Counted from the stretch's first letter, positions 35,500 to 49,420 are shown. The stretch is 64,000 nucleotides of DNA from Pampus argenteus (GCA_036937835.1 CM072878.1:5356001-5420000), one strand, 5' to 3'. Numbers and translations are program-made. Notes: generated by a model from the sequence alone, not told the origin.

Positions 35500-37860
35500 C
35501 TTCTGAAGGCTGAGTTCATGGCATCATAATTCTAACCTGTCACTACAGTAGGACAGGAAGCTTCAAACAAACCTGGATTTGATTTAAAAAAAATGTCAAT
35601 GCAAACATATTCAGTTAGTGTGCTCATCTTCAGTGATGTGCTCTCATTTTCTGGTAACTATCATTATTATTTATCTTTTTCTTCTGGGCACTTTCTGTTC
35701 TTCAACTATTTCAACATACTTTCAAAACTTTATTTGAATTTCAAAATGTTTGAATGAAGTTTCCTCTTCAAACTTCATTATCTTATACTTTAAATATTTC
35801 GTCTATGAATAGATTATTTAGTGATACTTCAACTGCTTTCATCTATTACATCTTACGTTGTGTGACATGTAACCAATTTTATTCTTAAACTGACAGTTTA
35901 ACTTCTTTCAGAAGAACAATGGTAATTTCAACTACTTTCGGCATTTACACGTTAACTGACACTTAAGGTGCTTTTGTCTCTTTACCTTCAACTGACATTT
36001 TAACTCATTTAAATACTGCTTCAATTTCCACAGTTTATACATGATTTGCTTTCACTGCTTACACTTCAGCTGATATCTTTTTTCGGTTTATATACTTGAA
36101 TTGGCACTAATTTCTCTCTAGACTTCACGTTTGTTCTTTGACTACATCTACATGCTTTTATAGAAACTTTATCCAAACCTTATTATCTTACTCTTTAAAT
36201 CAAGTGCTTTCATTGCTTTCACTGACACTTGAACTGCTTTTATTCTTAAACTGACAGTTCAACTACTTACAGATATTCCCTCTCTCACAACTGAAATTAA
36301 AATTACTTTTACCATTTACATCAGCTGTTACTTCAATTGCTACTTTCTTTGAGTTTTCAACACTTGAACTGGCACTCGTTTCTTTTCAGCCAGTCATTGC
36401 CCCCTGCCTCCTCTTTATTGTCAATCAATCTCTCTCATTTTAACCGTGAATTATAATGTATTTTGATATTTATATTTCAACTGCCACTTCAACTGTTCAA
36501 GTTAGAACTATATGAAGATTTGGTATCTCTCTGCTTGGTGCCACAGGTACCTGTGAAGTGGTGATGTAGGACAAAACGGAAACCGTCCGTGCTTTCGGTT
36601 GTTTTTTTTTTATTTGTCTTAATCCTGGCCTCTACTTACAGGCTGGGACAGGCTCATGACATCTTTGTGTGAAGTAGGTGGTGACAGTCAGGTGCTGCCT
36701 GTTAACAATCTGGTTTAAAAGTCATTTCAATCAACTCTAGCCAAAGGTTTTAATCAACCTGTAAAATCAACCCCGTTTATAGCCTCTCCAAAGCCTGGAA
36801 TGTTGATTTTTGATATGTTTTTGTTTTCCCAAGTCTGGGAAAGGTCTTCGGCATGAATTCCTCTTGAAATAGACATATCCATGTATTTATCTGAGCATAA
36901 GTGACTCAATATACTGCAGTGGCTGGCCTGTGATTATAGGAAGAAAAACAAATATATTAGAACTTATAAAGTGGGAACGATATGACTTGACATTTATAGA
37001 CACACATTCATTAAGTTAAAATGTAAACGCCCATGAGAGGCTGGTGCTCTTGTGCAAATTAAACAACAGCACAAACGCTGAGGTATGCTGCACATGCTTC
37101 TTTGTGTGCTTCTAACGTGATAGTAATTGTGTTTAAATCGGGTGGTGACAGACAGCGTGTTCATGTCATATACAGGTGTGTTTCTCCGTGTACACGATAC
37201 GCAGGTGATGCTATTCATCCTCTGCACAAGTGAAGTGAATAACAACTCTACACTGTGAATGTGTGCTATAGTAGCGGAGAAAATTTTCATTGAGTCTGTT
37301 ATGTGACCATGTTTGGTAAAGCTCCTCAGGCACAGACCAAGCCTCTTGACCGACCATGTTTGCACACACATACATACACACAGAGAGAAGATGTTTTCAA
37401 TCACAGACCTGCTGTGGCTCAGAACCCCTCTAAATATTTTACTCTCCATGTTCCTTCATATCTTTCTTTTATTCCTATTTCAGTCAATCCACTTATTTGA
37501 CTTTTTAATTATCTGTCTGTGCTTCACTTTTCCTTTTTTGTTGAGTATCTCCATTACTTTCCTCACACACACACACTTTTAGTACCAATACAACCACACA
37601 CATAACTATACAGTACTTCACTTTTCCTTTTTTGTTGAGTATCTCCATTACTTTACACGCACACACACACAAAAAATCACTGTAGTGCCGACCACCAGTA
37701 GCTGGTCTTGGCTTGCGTGGGTGTCATACTACAAGCCTACAGCAAACGAATGACTGGAACAGTACAGTATGCTGTATATAAGACAAAACAAAACAAGAAA
37801 GGATAAACATTTAACTGTCAAGTCACAACAAAAGAGTCCAGCATCTGTTTTTTTGTCGCC
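35500..37860. other. Intergenic sequence, no gene recognised
   Basis: T-rich and pyrimidine-rich sequence with repeated short 'caacTG-cacttcaactg'-like phrases between about 35.8 and 36.5 kb. The 151-codon frame at 36994-37449 has no family resemblance. A 94-bp-spaced duplication lies at 37522-37657. Confidence 0.5.
37522..37657. repeat. Local duplication (94-bp offset)
   Basis: The ~40-bp sequence starting 'cttcacttttccttttttgt' at 37522 is repeated perfectly at 37616. A CA-rich stretch lies between the copies and another follows the second. Confidence 0.85.
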
Positions 37861-37866
37861 TTCAAC

Positions 37867-40800
37867 TTTATTGAAGAACAACACTTTCAAGTAAGTCTCA
37901 GCTTTCAGCACTACAATTACAGGATCATTAGTAGTGGTCATTGCAGACGACAACCATCCGAGTCACAAAGTAATGATGCTCAGACAGCAAGCCAAAAGGC
38001 CTGTGTATAGTGCCGTTTCACATTTAAAATCTCCAGAGAAAAAAAAAAGACAGATCATAAGAAGGATTGCATTGATTTAAAAGATGAAATAAAAAGGGAA
38101 GGAAAATAAGCCACACTGGCAAGTCCTTCAAAGAAAAAAACAAAACAACAACTGGTAAATCATTTGATTATCAGTTTGTCATTCTTCATTGTTACACTAA
38201 GATGACAGATGGCACTAAGGTTGTCATCTTTGTGAGACTGAAATTTATTCCATCCTAACTTGTCGTTCACCTAGGATCAGTCTATGTAGAAATCAAAGAT
38301 TTTAAAATAAAGAACAAAAATGGGGCAAAAATAATACTTGCCTAAATACCACGTGTAACCTTGAGAAGGCCAGCAGAGTTTACCATTTCAGTACCGAAAC
38401 CTGACGCTGCTTTGTTATAATGTACCTCGGAGAGAAGAGACATCCTGTCACCCAAATGAAGTGGTTTCATGAGTGTGCATCTGGTAGCAATATTTGATCA
38501 CAGAACAGGATGTTTTTTTGTGGGCCTCCTCAAAAGAAACAAAAGGCAAGGTGGTTGTTCTAATCTGATACAATACTTAGTACAGAATACAGATCATGGC
38601 CTTACAATAGCAGCCATATCAGATTATTTATTCAGTCTGTCAATTTCGAACGGCCTCAGATTTTGAGATACAGCACAAATATTAGGGCTTGAAATGTAGT
38701 CTGTAGAAAACCCTGACAAGTACAAAAACTCCAAGTTTAAACATTTTTTCCAGACAACCAGGTAGACAACGTACTTTAGTTTGAACTTTGTGCACGAGAG
38801 CTGCACCGGAGAGCAGTCTCAGTCTAAACTCAAAGACATCCGACATCACTGGTCAGCCAGTCTCAGGATATCTGCCACACTGGCTGAACTATATACCAGT
38901 TTTACTCTAAAACTATTCACAGTTTTGAGTTTAGGAGGCCGTAGAAATGAGATGTCAGCCTACCTATTAATTATCTGTATATCTTAAAGATCTTAGGTCA
39001 AAAAATATATATTTTGATTTCCATTCTCATCATCTTGGATACTGTAAATTCATCTTAATGCCACTAAATCACCAATGAAAACATTCATAGAGACATACCC
39101 CTGTACTCAGGAGAGCAACAAATCAACACAAAACAGGCTCCCCAAGAGAATCAGTTTTGGATTATAATACATGGCCGGATTAATCATTGTGCAGGCAGAT
39201 TATAAAAATATATACATAGAGTATACATATGTAATACAGAGGAGTTAACAATGAAAATCAAATCACTAGATATTACATTAGAAAGATCATGCTAATCCAA
39301 ATCTGACTGCGTCACATCCACCGTTAGTGTAAAGGCACCAGATACTGTAGCCCCTGCGGTGACAGACAGAAATACAGGAGATCACTGAGTTATTGCTCCG
39401 CAGGGAGTGTGCTTTTTAGTTCCACAGTGAAAACACAGACATTCTCACACTATTATAACTATATATTATAACTATTATAACTATAGCTCCCAGTAGAGAG
39501 ACAAAGACTTGCACAAGAAGGTATGATGCAGACTTCTATACCCATCGCCTATTTCTAGTTGTGTGTCAAATCTGAAAACACCCTCTTGTATTTCTGTCTG
39601 TCATGATATCAGTTAAGTTATTAGTGTCTGCTGACAAGAGTATAACAACAAGACATAATGAATTTGTAAAACCAAGTAATGCCGACTTGACAATTAGGAA
39701 AGTACCTGCATGTGTACTGAATATACAGACACAGGTAGAGGAGAAGGGAATCAAAAATACATGCTATCAGTTTCTCCGAGAGGCAAAAACATTAACCATT
39801 TTGGAAGACAAAACCCCCTTTCTGCATTAAAATAATGCAATTAATATTTAGATGTTATTCATCTATGTTGACTATTTACTAAGGCATCACAGAAATATGT
39901 CAAACTTACCATGCTTAATAGTGACTTACTATTTCTACAGAAAAAACAAAATATGCAGATTGCCACATTGTGTTTAACAGCGACAGCATATTAAACCAGA
40001 GTCTCAGAGTCTGGCATGTTGTCACAGACTGTACATCCAAATCAATCTGATTATTATATTTTTGAAAAATATATTACTAGCATTCCTATCGCTGAAATAA
40101 AAAAAGAGAGAGCACCATGTCTGTGTTTTAGAAGGGTACCAATATATATATCATGACATTTGTATGTGTAGTTTGCACGCTAGGATATGCTTTTGCAAAC
40201 TGAAAAAGTTCTCTCCCTCAATTACGATACACTGGACACAGTTTTGCGACAAAAGTGATGCCACTCTGTTTCCCTGTGTTGGCTGGGATAAGCTTTAAGA
40301 ATGGTTAACAGAGAAAAAGCTTTCTCAGGCACTCTGAACCAGTGATATCACAAACGATACTGTTTTAAAGGCTAAAATCACTCTTCACAGTTGAAAGAGA
40401 AAAAAAAAGATCAAATTGATTGATTGGTGACAAAGGGATTGATTGATCATTGTAAGGCATGGGGAGAGGTAGAACAAAACCAAAAGTTTAGGCTGGATAG
40501 TAGGAGCCCTATCCAGTGAGGCAGAGGGTTGCAGTTAATGTAATGTGAATTAGACATGTTACTGTGATTACTGAGGGCTTGAGGCTATGTAAAATAAGAA
40601 ATTCACAGAGAATTCCAAACAAGCGGCTGTACATGAGGAGAGCGAACACAGTGATGCCAATATGATGAGGCTAAATCATCCTGTGAGAAAGATGTTGGAG
40701 AGTTTCACATCCGTGTGTCTTTCTCTCTCCTGCATGCATATTCTTAGCTTAGAGTGTTTTCTGAATTATAGTCCAAATTATAAAGAGGCTAGAGGTGCAT

Positions 40801-41572
40801 GGCTGGTGATATAGGCAGGCGCCACTTGTTACAAGGAGGCCACAGCAGGTGATACTGTAGAAGAGGCATTATGGTGTTATTCTCTCTGTCTGTCTGTCTG
40901 TGTTTCTGTGAGGTCTGATGAGTTTAAGACAAGAGCCCTGTAGATTAACAAACAATGTATGGGTCTGATGTGAGAGTTCTTTACTCTGTAGGCCACGTCT
41001 CCTGAAAGGTGGACGGAGTATGAAAGTGGCAGCACAAGGAGCATTCAGATGTTCAGGAGCGATAGCGAGCGAGGGATGGTTGTCTTCTGAAGGGGATAAG
41101 CTCTGTTAGACTTTGTGATCTTATTTCTCTACAATTATTGCTTTCCTGTCTTTCACAGGCACTTCAGAGGATTGGCCTTTGGCTGAAGTTGAGAGTGAGA
41201 GGAAGCAGGATGACAAAAGGATGGTGGTGATGGTGGGGGTGATAGAGCCCAGTGACAGACACAGTTAAAAGTGTGCTTGTGAGCTCTACCTTGTTATCAG
41301 CGACCAAAAAGCTATCACCCGGCAGCATACTAATCTGTCAGTGAACAACAGTGAGGCTGCAATGGCTGGTGCTTGAGTGAGTCAAAGAGCAGTCCCCTTG
41401 TCTCGTGTCAGGATCAGAACTCCAGGACTAATAGTCCGTCCACTAGCCAACTTCAAGGAGGGTGGGGGTGGAGGGGAGCGGTTTCAGCAAAAAGAGAGAA
41501 GTTGCAAGTTTCCTGAATGTCCAGCCTCCCTGCTTATGTCCTTTGTCCCAGTGTTTTCTGCTCTACATCTGT
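37867..41572 (-). other. tlcd4: Possible long tlcd4 3' UTR with distal poly(A) signal
   Basis: From the tlcd4 stop codon down to an AATAAA on the minus strand (37867-37872) there are 3.7 kb without coding exons and without any dispersed repeat I recognise, unlike its surroundings. That would fit a long 3' UTR, but nearer signals could be used and part may be intergenic. Confidence 0.3.
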
Positions 41573-44500
41573 TTAGTCTGTGTGGTTGTTGACATGCTTC
41601 GTCTTGTCTGAGGAAGTCGGTGCTTCTGCTCCTTCCTTAACCTTTTGTCCTCCTCTCCCGGTCATGACCTTGTAGCAGCCACGGGTGATCTTATACATCC
41701 AGACAGTGTTCAAGATATCCAGGGCAATACAGGAGGTGATCCAGGCAACCTGGGCGCCCAAGCCCAACCGCTCAAAGTCTGGAGTGCCAAAGGTGGAGAA
41801 TACACTGGCCCAGTACGATGGCATAACAGCAATGCGCACCAGGAAGAAAACCACTGACATGGCAACGCCGTTTATTACCACCATCCGGTGTGAGCGGGGG
41901 TACTTTAATGCTTCAAAAAACCACCTGGAGGGGGAAAAGGTGGTTAAGAAATGTCAGAAATATGGGTGAGCGAAGCTTAATATAAATCCTTGACAAATAA
42001 AGAAGTGGATTGTATTCACTAGTAAGGTTGACTCACCTTTGGTTCACAAATGGTGTGGATAACTCTGAGATGAGACGGAAGTTGGCAAAGTAGGGAAGCA
42101 CGCCACGTGTCTACAATGACCAACCACACAGGATATTACAAACGCAGCAAAATGTCATTCAACAAAACAAGACTTAAATAATCCACTGACATAGTTACTG
42201 TTTCAGTTCATAGAAGAATGATGGACTCACCAGCACATATCCATATGCATAGAGTGCCGCCAAGTGGTGACAGACAAAAAAGCTGTCCCCCATAGTGCTC
42301 CAGTTACAGGCTAGCAGCACAAGGTCTAGAGTACAGGGTGAGAGGTTAGTCAGAGCACCAGTAAACTGATATGTCTGTTTGGCTAGGAGGAGGATTATGT
42401 ACACAACTGAAGAGACTGGCTATTAAAGTGCAGATCAGAGAAAGACAGGTAATCTGAGTGCAGGCTGCCACACCTCTTTTATAGACAACCACACTGTTAA
42501 CTAGAATTCAATCTAAAGCAAGCAACACTGTAGTTGTGTTTATTTTCTACAATATAAACATTATCAGATATTTTCCTTGCGTTGTTTACACCAACTAGGA
42601 AAATCTTTTAATAAAAAAAGAGCATAAAAACAGAAATAGCTCACCGTAAAGTAGGTAACCACATGTTATGGCTACATTTAATTTGACAAGACCGGGGTCA
42701 CCCCTGTGGAACAGTAAAGCACACAGTGTAAAGGTACTTTCAACACAGCTGTAACACTACAACCCTCAAGGCAAACAAACTGGGAGGAGGAAGCTACTTA
42801 CTGTTCTAGAGAAACCTAAAAAAAACAAAAAAACTTTCATCGATAATGTACTTCTGTAAAGAGAACACAAACAGTGCTAACACACTAATCAGGAGTCATG
42901 TAGAAAGTGCATTCAAGGTTGATTGCTTAATGTTGATGAGCTTCAACAGTTGCTGTGATAACCTTGTAACAACAATAGGTCTTGATTAATAAGAACAGCT
43001 GCAATCAACAGTGTTTGTGGTGAGTCCACACTGTGACAAATATCTTCGTGCATTAGCATATCTATGTCACTGACAGTCTTCCCTCCTTTAACAAGATTTC
43101 TGAATACACTGCGGTCAGTTCAGTCCGTGGACTCATGAGCTTCTCTGGTGACCGTTCGGTGTCCTTGCACACAACATCAGTTTTGAAAAAAGAATGAAGG
43201 TGCCTCTGCTTCAACAGACATGTGATCCTGGTATCAGTCACAAGTATCGTATAGCGAATGACTTGCTGAACGCTTGTGTAACAGAACCTCACAAGAACGC
43301 ATATGTATAAACATCCACACCCAATGCACGTGCATGTCTACTGTACGACGGCTCACCTTACCCAAGAGATGACCCTGTCCTGAGCTCACCTTAGACTTCA
43401 CCCTGCACATTGTTCAACACACCATCTGCCTTTGCACTTTAACAGTGTACATACAGTATGAAATATATAAAACATGTAGGCATAAATGTGACATAAATGC
43501 ATCTTTTGCTATATCTATAATAACTTGAGGCTTTGCTTTGACTTGAACAAGCAACTTTGTACAGAACTCAAAAATCAAGACGTTTCTCCTCAGCTCGATT
43601 CTGTTTCTGCCTTCCTCTATGCATCTAATCTAATGTCTGTTTCACCACTGAGTGCTCAGTTCACATCCTGTTAAGTGATCAGTTGTATCACTTTACCATT
43701 GCACTTAGAAAGAAATGCAGCGAGCAAATATAATCTTGGATAACACACACACACACCCTCACTGAAAATGCGACAGTCAGAGAGTCTGCTGCTGTTGTCA
43801 GAGAGTCCAAAGACCTACTGATAATCACATCAGTGTGATCCTGCTTCAGTTAATTAGATGTACAGTAAACACACACTCCTCTCTGAATATATGCTTGAAT
43901 GACTGGAATTTGGCCTTCAAAAAGATAGACACTTTCACACAGGAAGTGCCACGAGAGCACTGAACTCCATGGGTTTCATGCAAGAACAGTGTTGTTCTAA
44001 GTATGAGCAATTTAAAAAGAATTCACTAATTTTCTTGTATTTACAATTTTCTCCTTGGTATGAATGAATGTGTGTATATAAAAGGTATATACAAATAGTC
44101 AGTCTGCCTTATATGTACTGCATCATAGCATATGGACTATAAGAATCTAAAAAACTAAACTTTAAAGTATATGTAAAATTAAATTTAAAAATGATACTGT
44201 GTTCACTGCATCAATGTGTTGTGCATCATGGATTGACAATTTAATAATACTATTCAATAGTTACCAGTAAGATTTTCACACTCCAGCAGTTGCATTTGAG
44301 TGTTTTTGCACGTCTCTGTTTAGTGGAACACCCTGTGTTGCACATGACAGTGTGAAATCACCTGTGATGAATGTACTGTTTCTTATCCATCTGTGACTGT
44401 CACGTCCCCTTGACTTGCACTCATCCGAGACTTTTTTAAGGCATGAAACTTTATGTCAAACAATTTCTATTTTATTTCCGTCTCTGCACAGCTCTGTGAT

Positions 44501-47500
44501 GACATAGTGTTGACAGCTGTAGTAATATTTTATTTTAATTTTATTTTTTTGACAGCCAGACTTCCAGCTCTGTGATGTTAAATTAATCTTTTAGTTTGAG
44601 TTATATTTTTTGAATAAAATCAAATGAGGGCCTAAATTATGCAAAACAATCAGAGCAGGTGGCATTCTTCAAGATAAAACAAGCTATTTAAAAAGTATGT
44701 TATATGTAAAACATAGCAAGGGGTGGGTGGATTATGACAACAGCCTAGGCCCAAACTGCCAGCCAGAGGGACACATTGAATGAGCCTGACCTGCTGTAAA
44801 CTATGCAGGTTTAGCTCTGTCTAGCTCTGGTCCAGCACTATTAAGAACAGCGTGGAGAACAATGTTGCTGTGTGATAGGTCTTAATGACGCTGTAATACA
44901 ATCAGATCGATTGGAGAATTAATGCTTGCAACAGTCCAGTGTTGCAACAAGATCAGCTTAAAAGGTGTTAGGATACTGCTGGGGATTAGCGAGATGCTGA
45001 CAAATCCAACAAGAGTAGGGAATGAGGAATAAACAGGAATGCTATGCTAATGCAGAAACTATTTACATAAAGAAATCACCTTTTCTTCATGGAAGCTGAA
45101 GTAAATCATTTGACAGAAAAAAAACCCAGAAATAAATCCGTTACCAAAAAATGTACATAAAGAGAAAGAGGCTAAGATACTAAGCACCTGAACGCTTAAC
45201 AGATGAAGACTGGTAGCAGGAGAAGGGAGGGAGCCACCCCATCTTTCGTCCCATTGCTCCTCCCTCTTGACCCCCCCCCCAACTGTCTCTTTTCTCCTCT
45301 TTTTCGCTCCATCAGCGATGCTGGCCGGGGCCGACAGAGAGACAATAAAAGCGAGGGAGGTGTGCCGCATTGATTCGACAGCCAGAGATGTGGGGTCCTG
45401 CTACAACCGACAGCTAGAGGGAAGAGTGGGAGGTTTGATGGAGGTGGAGGGGGGTTGTGCTGAAGACTAGGCTGCTGTTGTTTGCTATGAAAAGGAGCCT
45501 TGTTGGTGCGATTCTACTCTGTCTGCTAGAGAGCCAGAGAGGAAGCGAAACAGAGGAAAGAAAAGGGAAAGAGAAAAAGACGAGGAAGGAGTGTCACAAG
45601 AATATAAGGGAGAAGTGACAGAAAAGACTGACTGAGATATTGGAGAGTGAAGATGAGAAGAGAAATCACCATTTCTCTTTTTCAGGAGTCATTGATGCAA
45701 ATAACAGCAGCAGAGGGAGAAGAGGACAGAGACAGAAAGAAGACGGTAAAGACAATAATCAAAGACTAAATCCCCTGAATCTACAACTCTCTGGAGAAGC
45801 CGCTGACACATTATATCCACTCTGTCCCCTTCACTCTTTTGCTCTGATAAAAGAGAACACAATAGTGACCACCTCTCCCTCAAAAAAAAATACTTCCACC
45901 TCCCCATCTTGATCTGTTTCCCTCCCTTCCCTTGTGGAGCTAGTCATGGCAGCCAGTCTGTGAAGGCAGAGAATAAAAGTTTCTCCAAAATGCATCTAAA
46001 GCATTTGCATTTTAGAAACTAGCATTTTTTTTTAACTGGCCAAACATAATGTGTTGCATACAGCAGCGTTTCTTTTTTGTTTTTTGCATTGTTTTGCTTT
46101 AGATTGTCCATTTACAAAAGTAAATAATTGTCAGTATTACCTCATATTTATTTGCATTATATTTTTCACATAACATGTTATAGATTTTCTAAAATTCCTG
46201 TTCCTCTTACCAGACGGGGTTGGCGTTGACCGCATCATCAAACCACAGGATGTACAAACAGAACAGACCCACAATCAGGGCATGCACAGTCGACACCAAC
46301 CTGGGGATGGACACACACAAGATCAATGATGACAGACTAATCATAACAAATCAGTAATCCTTAAAAATGTTGTCCATATGTATGTAATTGCATCTATAAT
46401 GTCTGCACATATCTGTGTCTGTGTGAGTGCAACTTGGGTTTTTTTTTTGTTACAGCTCGACCCCTGACCTTTAGAGTGGCTATCTGGACAACTGAAGAGA
46501 TACTCCAGAGCTCCAGTGGCTCTTATCTGTCCTCTACCAGAATCACAGTTCATCCACTGTCACCATGCAGCCTCTGGGGCACAGCAGCCCCTGTTCACAG
46601 GCCACAGCTGCTGGTCTGAGCCCTGGCCAAGACTGGCTCTACAGATTGGCTACTGTATGAGTGGATGAGTCCATTATTACTGCTGGCACTAAGAATCAGT
46701 GTGAAGTGTCTTGAGAATGAAACAGCCATGGAGAAATTTGGCTAAAGGAAGTTGGTGAAACCGAGTGTCAGTTTGGTCGTCTGTAAAGGCTGTGGTACAA
46801 GAAGAAGAAAATAAGCAAATAAATGCTATATATTTAAAAATGAACATTCTATATTTTACTTTTTTTAACTCTTGCAGTCACTTTCTGGCTCTTGTTGTAT
46901 TGAGAAGTTCCAAATTATATTCAGAAAAAGAAAGGATGCACTAAACTGCAACTAAAAGAAGAGGGCAGAAAACTTAAAAGGAAAAAGGAGAATAATAACA
47001 ACAGTCAGCTGTGTTGGACATTAGACATGTGACTGCTCTTTCTTTAGAAATGTTTTCTCCTTTGCATTTAAGTCATGGTTACATAAACACTAACACACTG
47101 AGAGCTGGCTGTTGTGCAACAGTAGTCTGAGGTGAACCATCAGTGCCTGGCCTACACTTTAAAATGCGGACAGATGTAAACTGGTTCTATGTGTGAAAGA
47201 TTACCTGTGAGTGTCAGTAGAAAGCAAAAAGACAGATTACAAAAAAGACACAGTGAAAGATGTTATGCAACTACAACTTATTGCCCTCTGAACTTCACCC
47301 CTACAGTTTCCACATGAAACCTAAAACCGCTCTGTGCTCCACCAGTCGTTCAAATCACAGCTGTAGTTGTGTGGAATGATTACGAGTTGGCCTGCGGCAC
47401 ATCAGGGTTCATCTTGACAGAGCCACTCATCAAACACACTAGTGTTTGCTTAACAGAGGTCAGTTCTATCAGGATGTCATGACAGTGTCATTTTATACAA

Positions 47501-48686
47501 CAATCCTGTTCTAGGGGAGTGCGTTTCAGTAGGACAATGTGTGTGACATAGAGGCAATTAATATAAAACAATTAAGTCAAAACACTGCAATGCAGGTGGA
47601 TGCTTTTTCACTCAAGTCTGTCCCATCCAATATCTGAGAGGAAAACCTCCATTCAAGTATCAAGACCCCAAAAGACTAAGTCTATCATAATTACTTGGTT
47701 TACTTACTTGCCTATAATAAATATGTTTCGAGTGGCAAACTGTATTTAAAACCTTGACTACAACATGAATATGACATGAATATGAGGAGTGTTTTATAGT
47801 GCAGACGAGCCACCTTGTGTAAAACAAAGAGCACCTCTGCTAACATGTTAAAAATACTATTTTTGAAATGAAACATCAAGCCTTTAGGGGAGAAGAGCAG
47901 AGGTGTAACTTCACAACCAAATACCAGATATTTAATGAGTCTAGTATAACTTAAAGTTAAATATCCAGATTTCTTAAATTAGTAGTAGATCTGGATACTA
48001 ATTAATTTTTGGGAATCACAACTAGATATCAAAATAGAGCTGGAACTATTAATCGCTTCCAATTGCTTGTCGGGATATATTTTTTGGGTTTTGGACTGGG
48101 GCTTTTTTTTGGGTGTGGGAAACTGATGAATCTATTGACAAAACAATAATCGGATGTAGGTACTGATTATTTTATTATCAATCTCCAAATCATGTTTTCG
48201 ATTAATCATTTGCTCTTAAAAATGTGTTGAAAATGCCCTTGTAAAATCTTCAAACATGTAACAGTACAATTATTCAATGAAACATCACATATGACAAAAC
48301 ACTGCAAATCCTAACTTTTGAGCAGCTAGAAGCAGCAAATGTTGACATGACATTTTGGATTGAAATATGATCTTGTTATACCAGATTCCGGTCAAACTGC
48401 TTTAGCGTTTAGCCAAAAAACAAAACAGCCCAACTGTGGTTGCCACATGGTACCAAGATGAAACTACCAGAGGTTTTTTTACAGGTTAGAAGCATAACCG
48501 AAAAGACTGCAGCCTACAGAGGGGGAAGTAGTGGACACACCTGGAGTTCCACTCCGTGAGCTTGGTGGGAGGCAGCCGTCCATAACCCGGTGTGATGGCA
48601 GAGGAGAGCAGAGGACTGGCCACTGAGAAAAGTAGCTGGAAACCTACAAAGCTGCCAGCTACCACGGTCAACTCTCTCATCTCCAT
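41573..48686 (-). CDS. tlcd4: TLC domain-containing protein 4 (TMEM56 family)
   Basis: Multi-pass membrane protein with a TRAM-LAG1-CLN8 domain; the family is thought to act in membrane lipid handling, but the exact activity is not established. Six coding exons on the minus strand: 48686-48541, 46300-46211, 42703-42645, 42325-42231, 42110-42037 and 41924-41573. All junctions are in phase, giving 271 aa (human TLCD4 263). Seen motifs: KLTEWNSR before the second segment, LWFDDAVNANPVWGDP, GDSFFVCHHLAALYAYGYVL with the conserved His pair 118-119, NFRLISELSTPFVNQRWFFE, and SCIALDILNTVWMYKITRGC near the end. The basic/polar tail KVKEGAEAPTSSDKTKHVNN is cytosolic-type. The ATG at 48686 is 7 nt after a 3' splice site; a GTG at 48689 in the same frame is not needed as a start. 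Teleosts carry two copies (a/b) and I cannot tell which this is. Confidence 0.93.
42704..46210. other. tlcd4 intron, no other gene recognised
   Basis: A 3.5-kb intron between tlcd4 exons 2 and 3. It contains a purine/pyrimidine-skewed stretch around 45.2-45.9 kb but no exon or transposon that I can identify. Confidence 0.6.
48025..48260. repeat. Copy of the AATCGATTAATT-rich dispersed repeat
   Basis: 'agagctggaactattaatcg' followed by 'aataatcggatgtaggtac' and 'ttttcgattaatcatttgct' marks a diverged copy in tlcd4 intron sequence. Confidence 0.5.
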
Positions 48687-48868
48687 CACTCACCTAAACA
48701 CATCAGAGGCGGAGAAGGGAAGGAAGGGGTCGGGGCAGGATACAGAGTGGGTGACACACAAACAGGTTCAATCGATAACTGTCAGTCATCCTGGACAGCA
48801 CCACAAGAGAGACAGAGGTGATGCATTCAGTTCACAAAAGAAAAGAAGAGAGGGAAAGAGACAGAAGA

Positions 48869-48874
48869 TAATAT

Positions 48875-48916
<42 letters not shown>
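48869..48916. repeat. (AT)n(AC)n compound microsatellite
   Basis: About 11 AT units joined to about 12 AC units in the tlcd4 intron upstream of the start-codon exon. Confidence 0.95.
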
Positions 48917-49353
48917 AGACAATATGAAAGGCACAAGAGAGGCATTGGAGTTGAGGGCAGAAACAGAAAAAAGTTATTGGGTGTTGTGAATACAGTACAT
49001 AGCATAGCATTTTAATTTAGAATAAAAGGTCCCTATTATTATGCTTATTTTGTGGGGATTAAAATGGGTTGTTTAGGACACACCAAAAATCCTGGAGAAG
49101 AAAACAAAGGCTGAGTGAGGAAAGAAAAGAGGATTGTCAAGATGAAGTAACGGGATCAGCTCATGAGACACAGGCTGTGCAACACAGTGCAAAGCAGTAC
49201 ATTTTAGTTGTACATTTTATTTGAGCAATGCCCTTTATTTTGCATTTATTTTTTGTCTTAATCACCTGTGAATGAGATAGAGGAGTTTCAAGATGTAATT
49301 TAAACATACAAGAACAAACACAGACACTGTATACACATATGCAAACGACAGAC

Positions 49354-49420
49354 AATCATACACAGTTCAAACACACAATCATACGCAGTTCAAACACACA
49401 ATCATACACAGTTCAAACAC
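49354..49420. repeat. 23-bp minisatellite, three units
   Basis: Units starting 'aatcatacacagttcaaaca' at 49354, 49377 and 49400, with one base change in the second unit. Intronic in tlcd4. Confidence 0.9.

Noticed and set aside
36994..37449. 151-codon open frame, the longest uninterrupted one in the window
   Set aside because: No recognisable domain, cysteine-rich and erratic composition, no splice or promoter context; most likely chance.
48687..48689. GTG start for tlcd4 at 48689
   Set aside because: The next codon is an ATG matching the family's N-terminal spacing, and nuclear genes rarely start at GTG.
49354..49420. A CRISPR-like array
   Set aside because: The three units are contiguous with no spacers; it is an ordinary minisatellite in a vertebrate intron.
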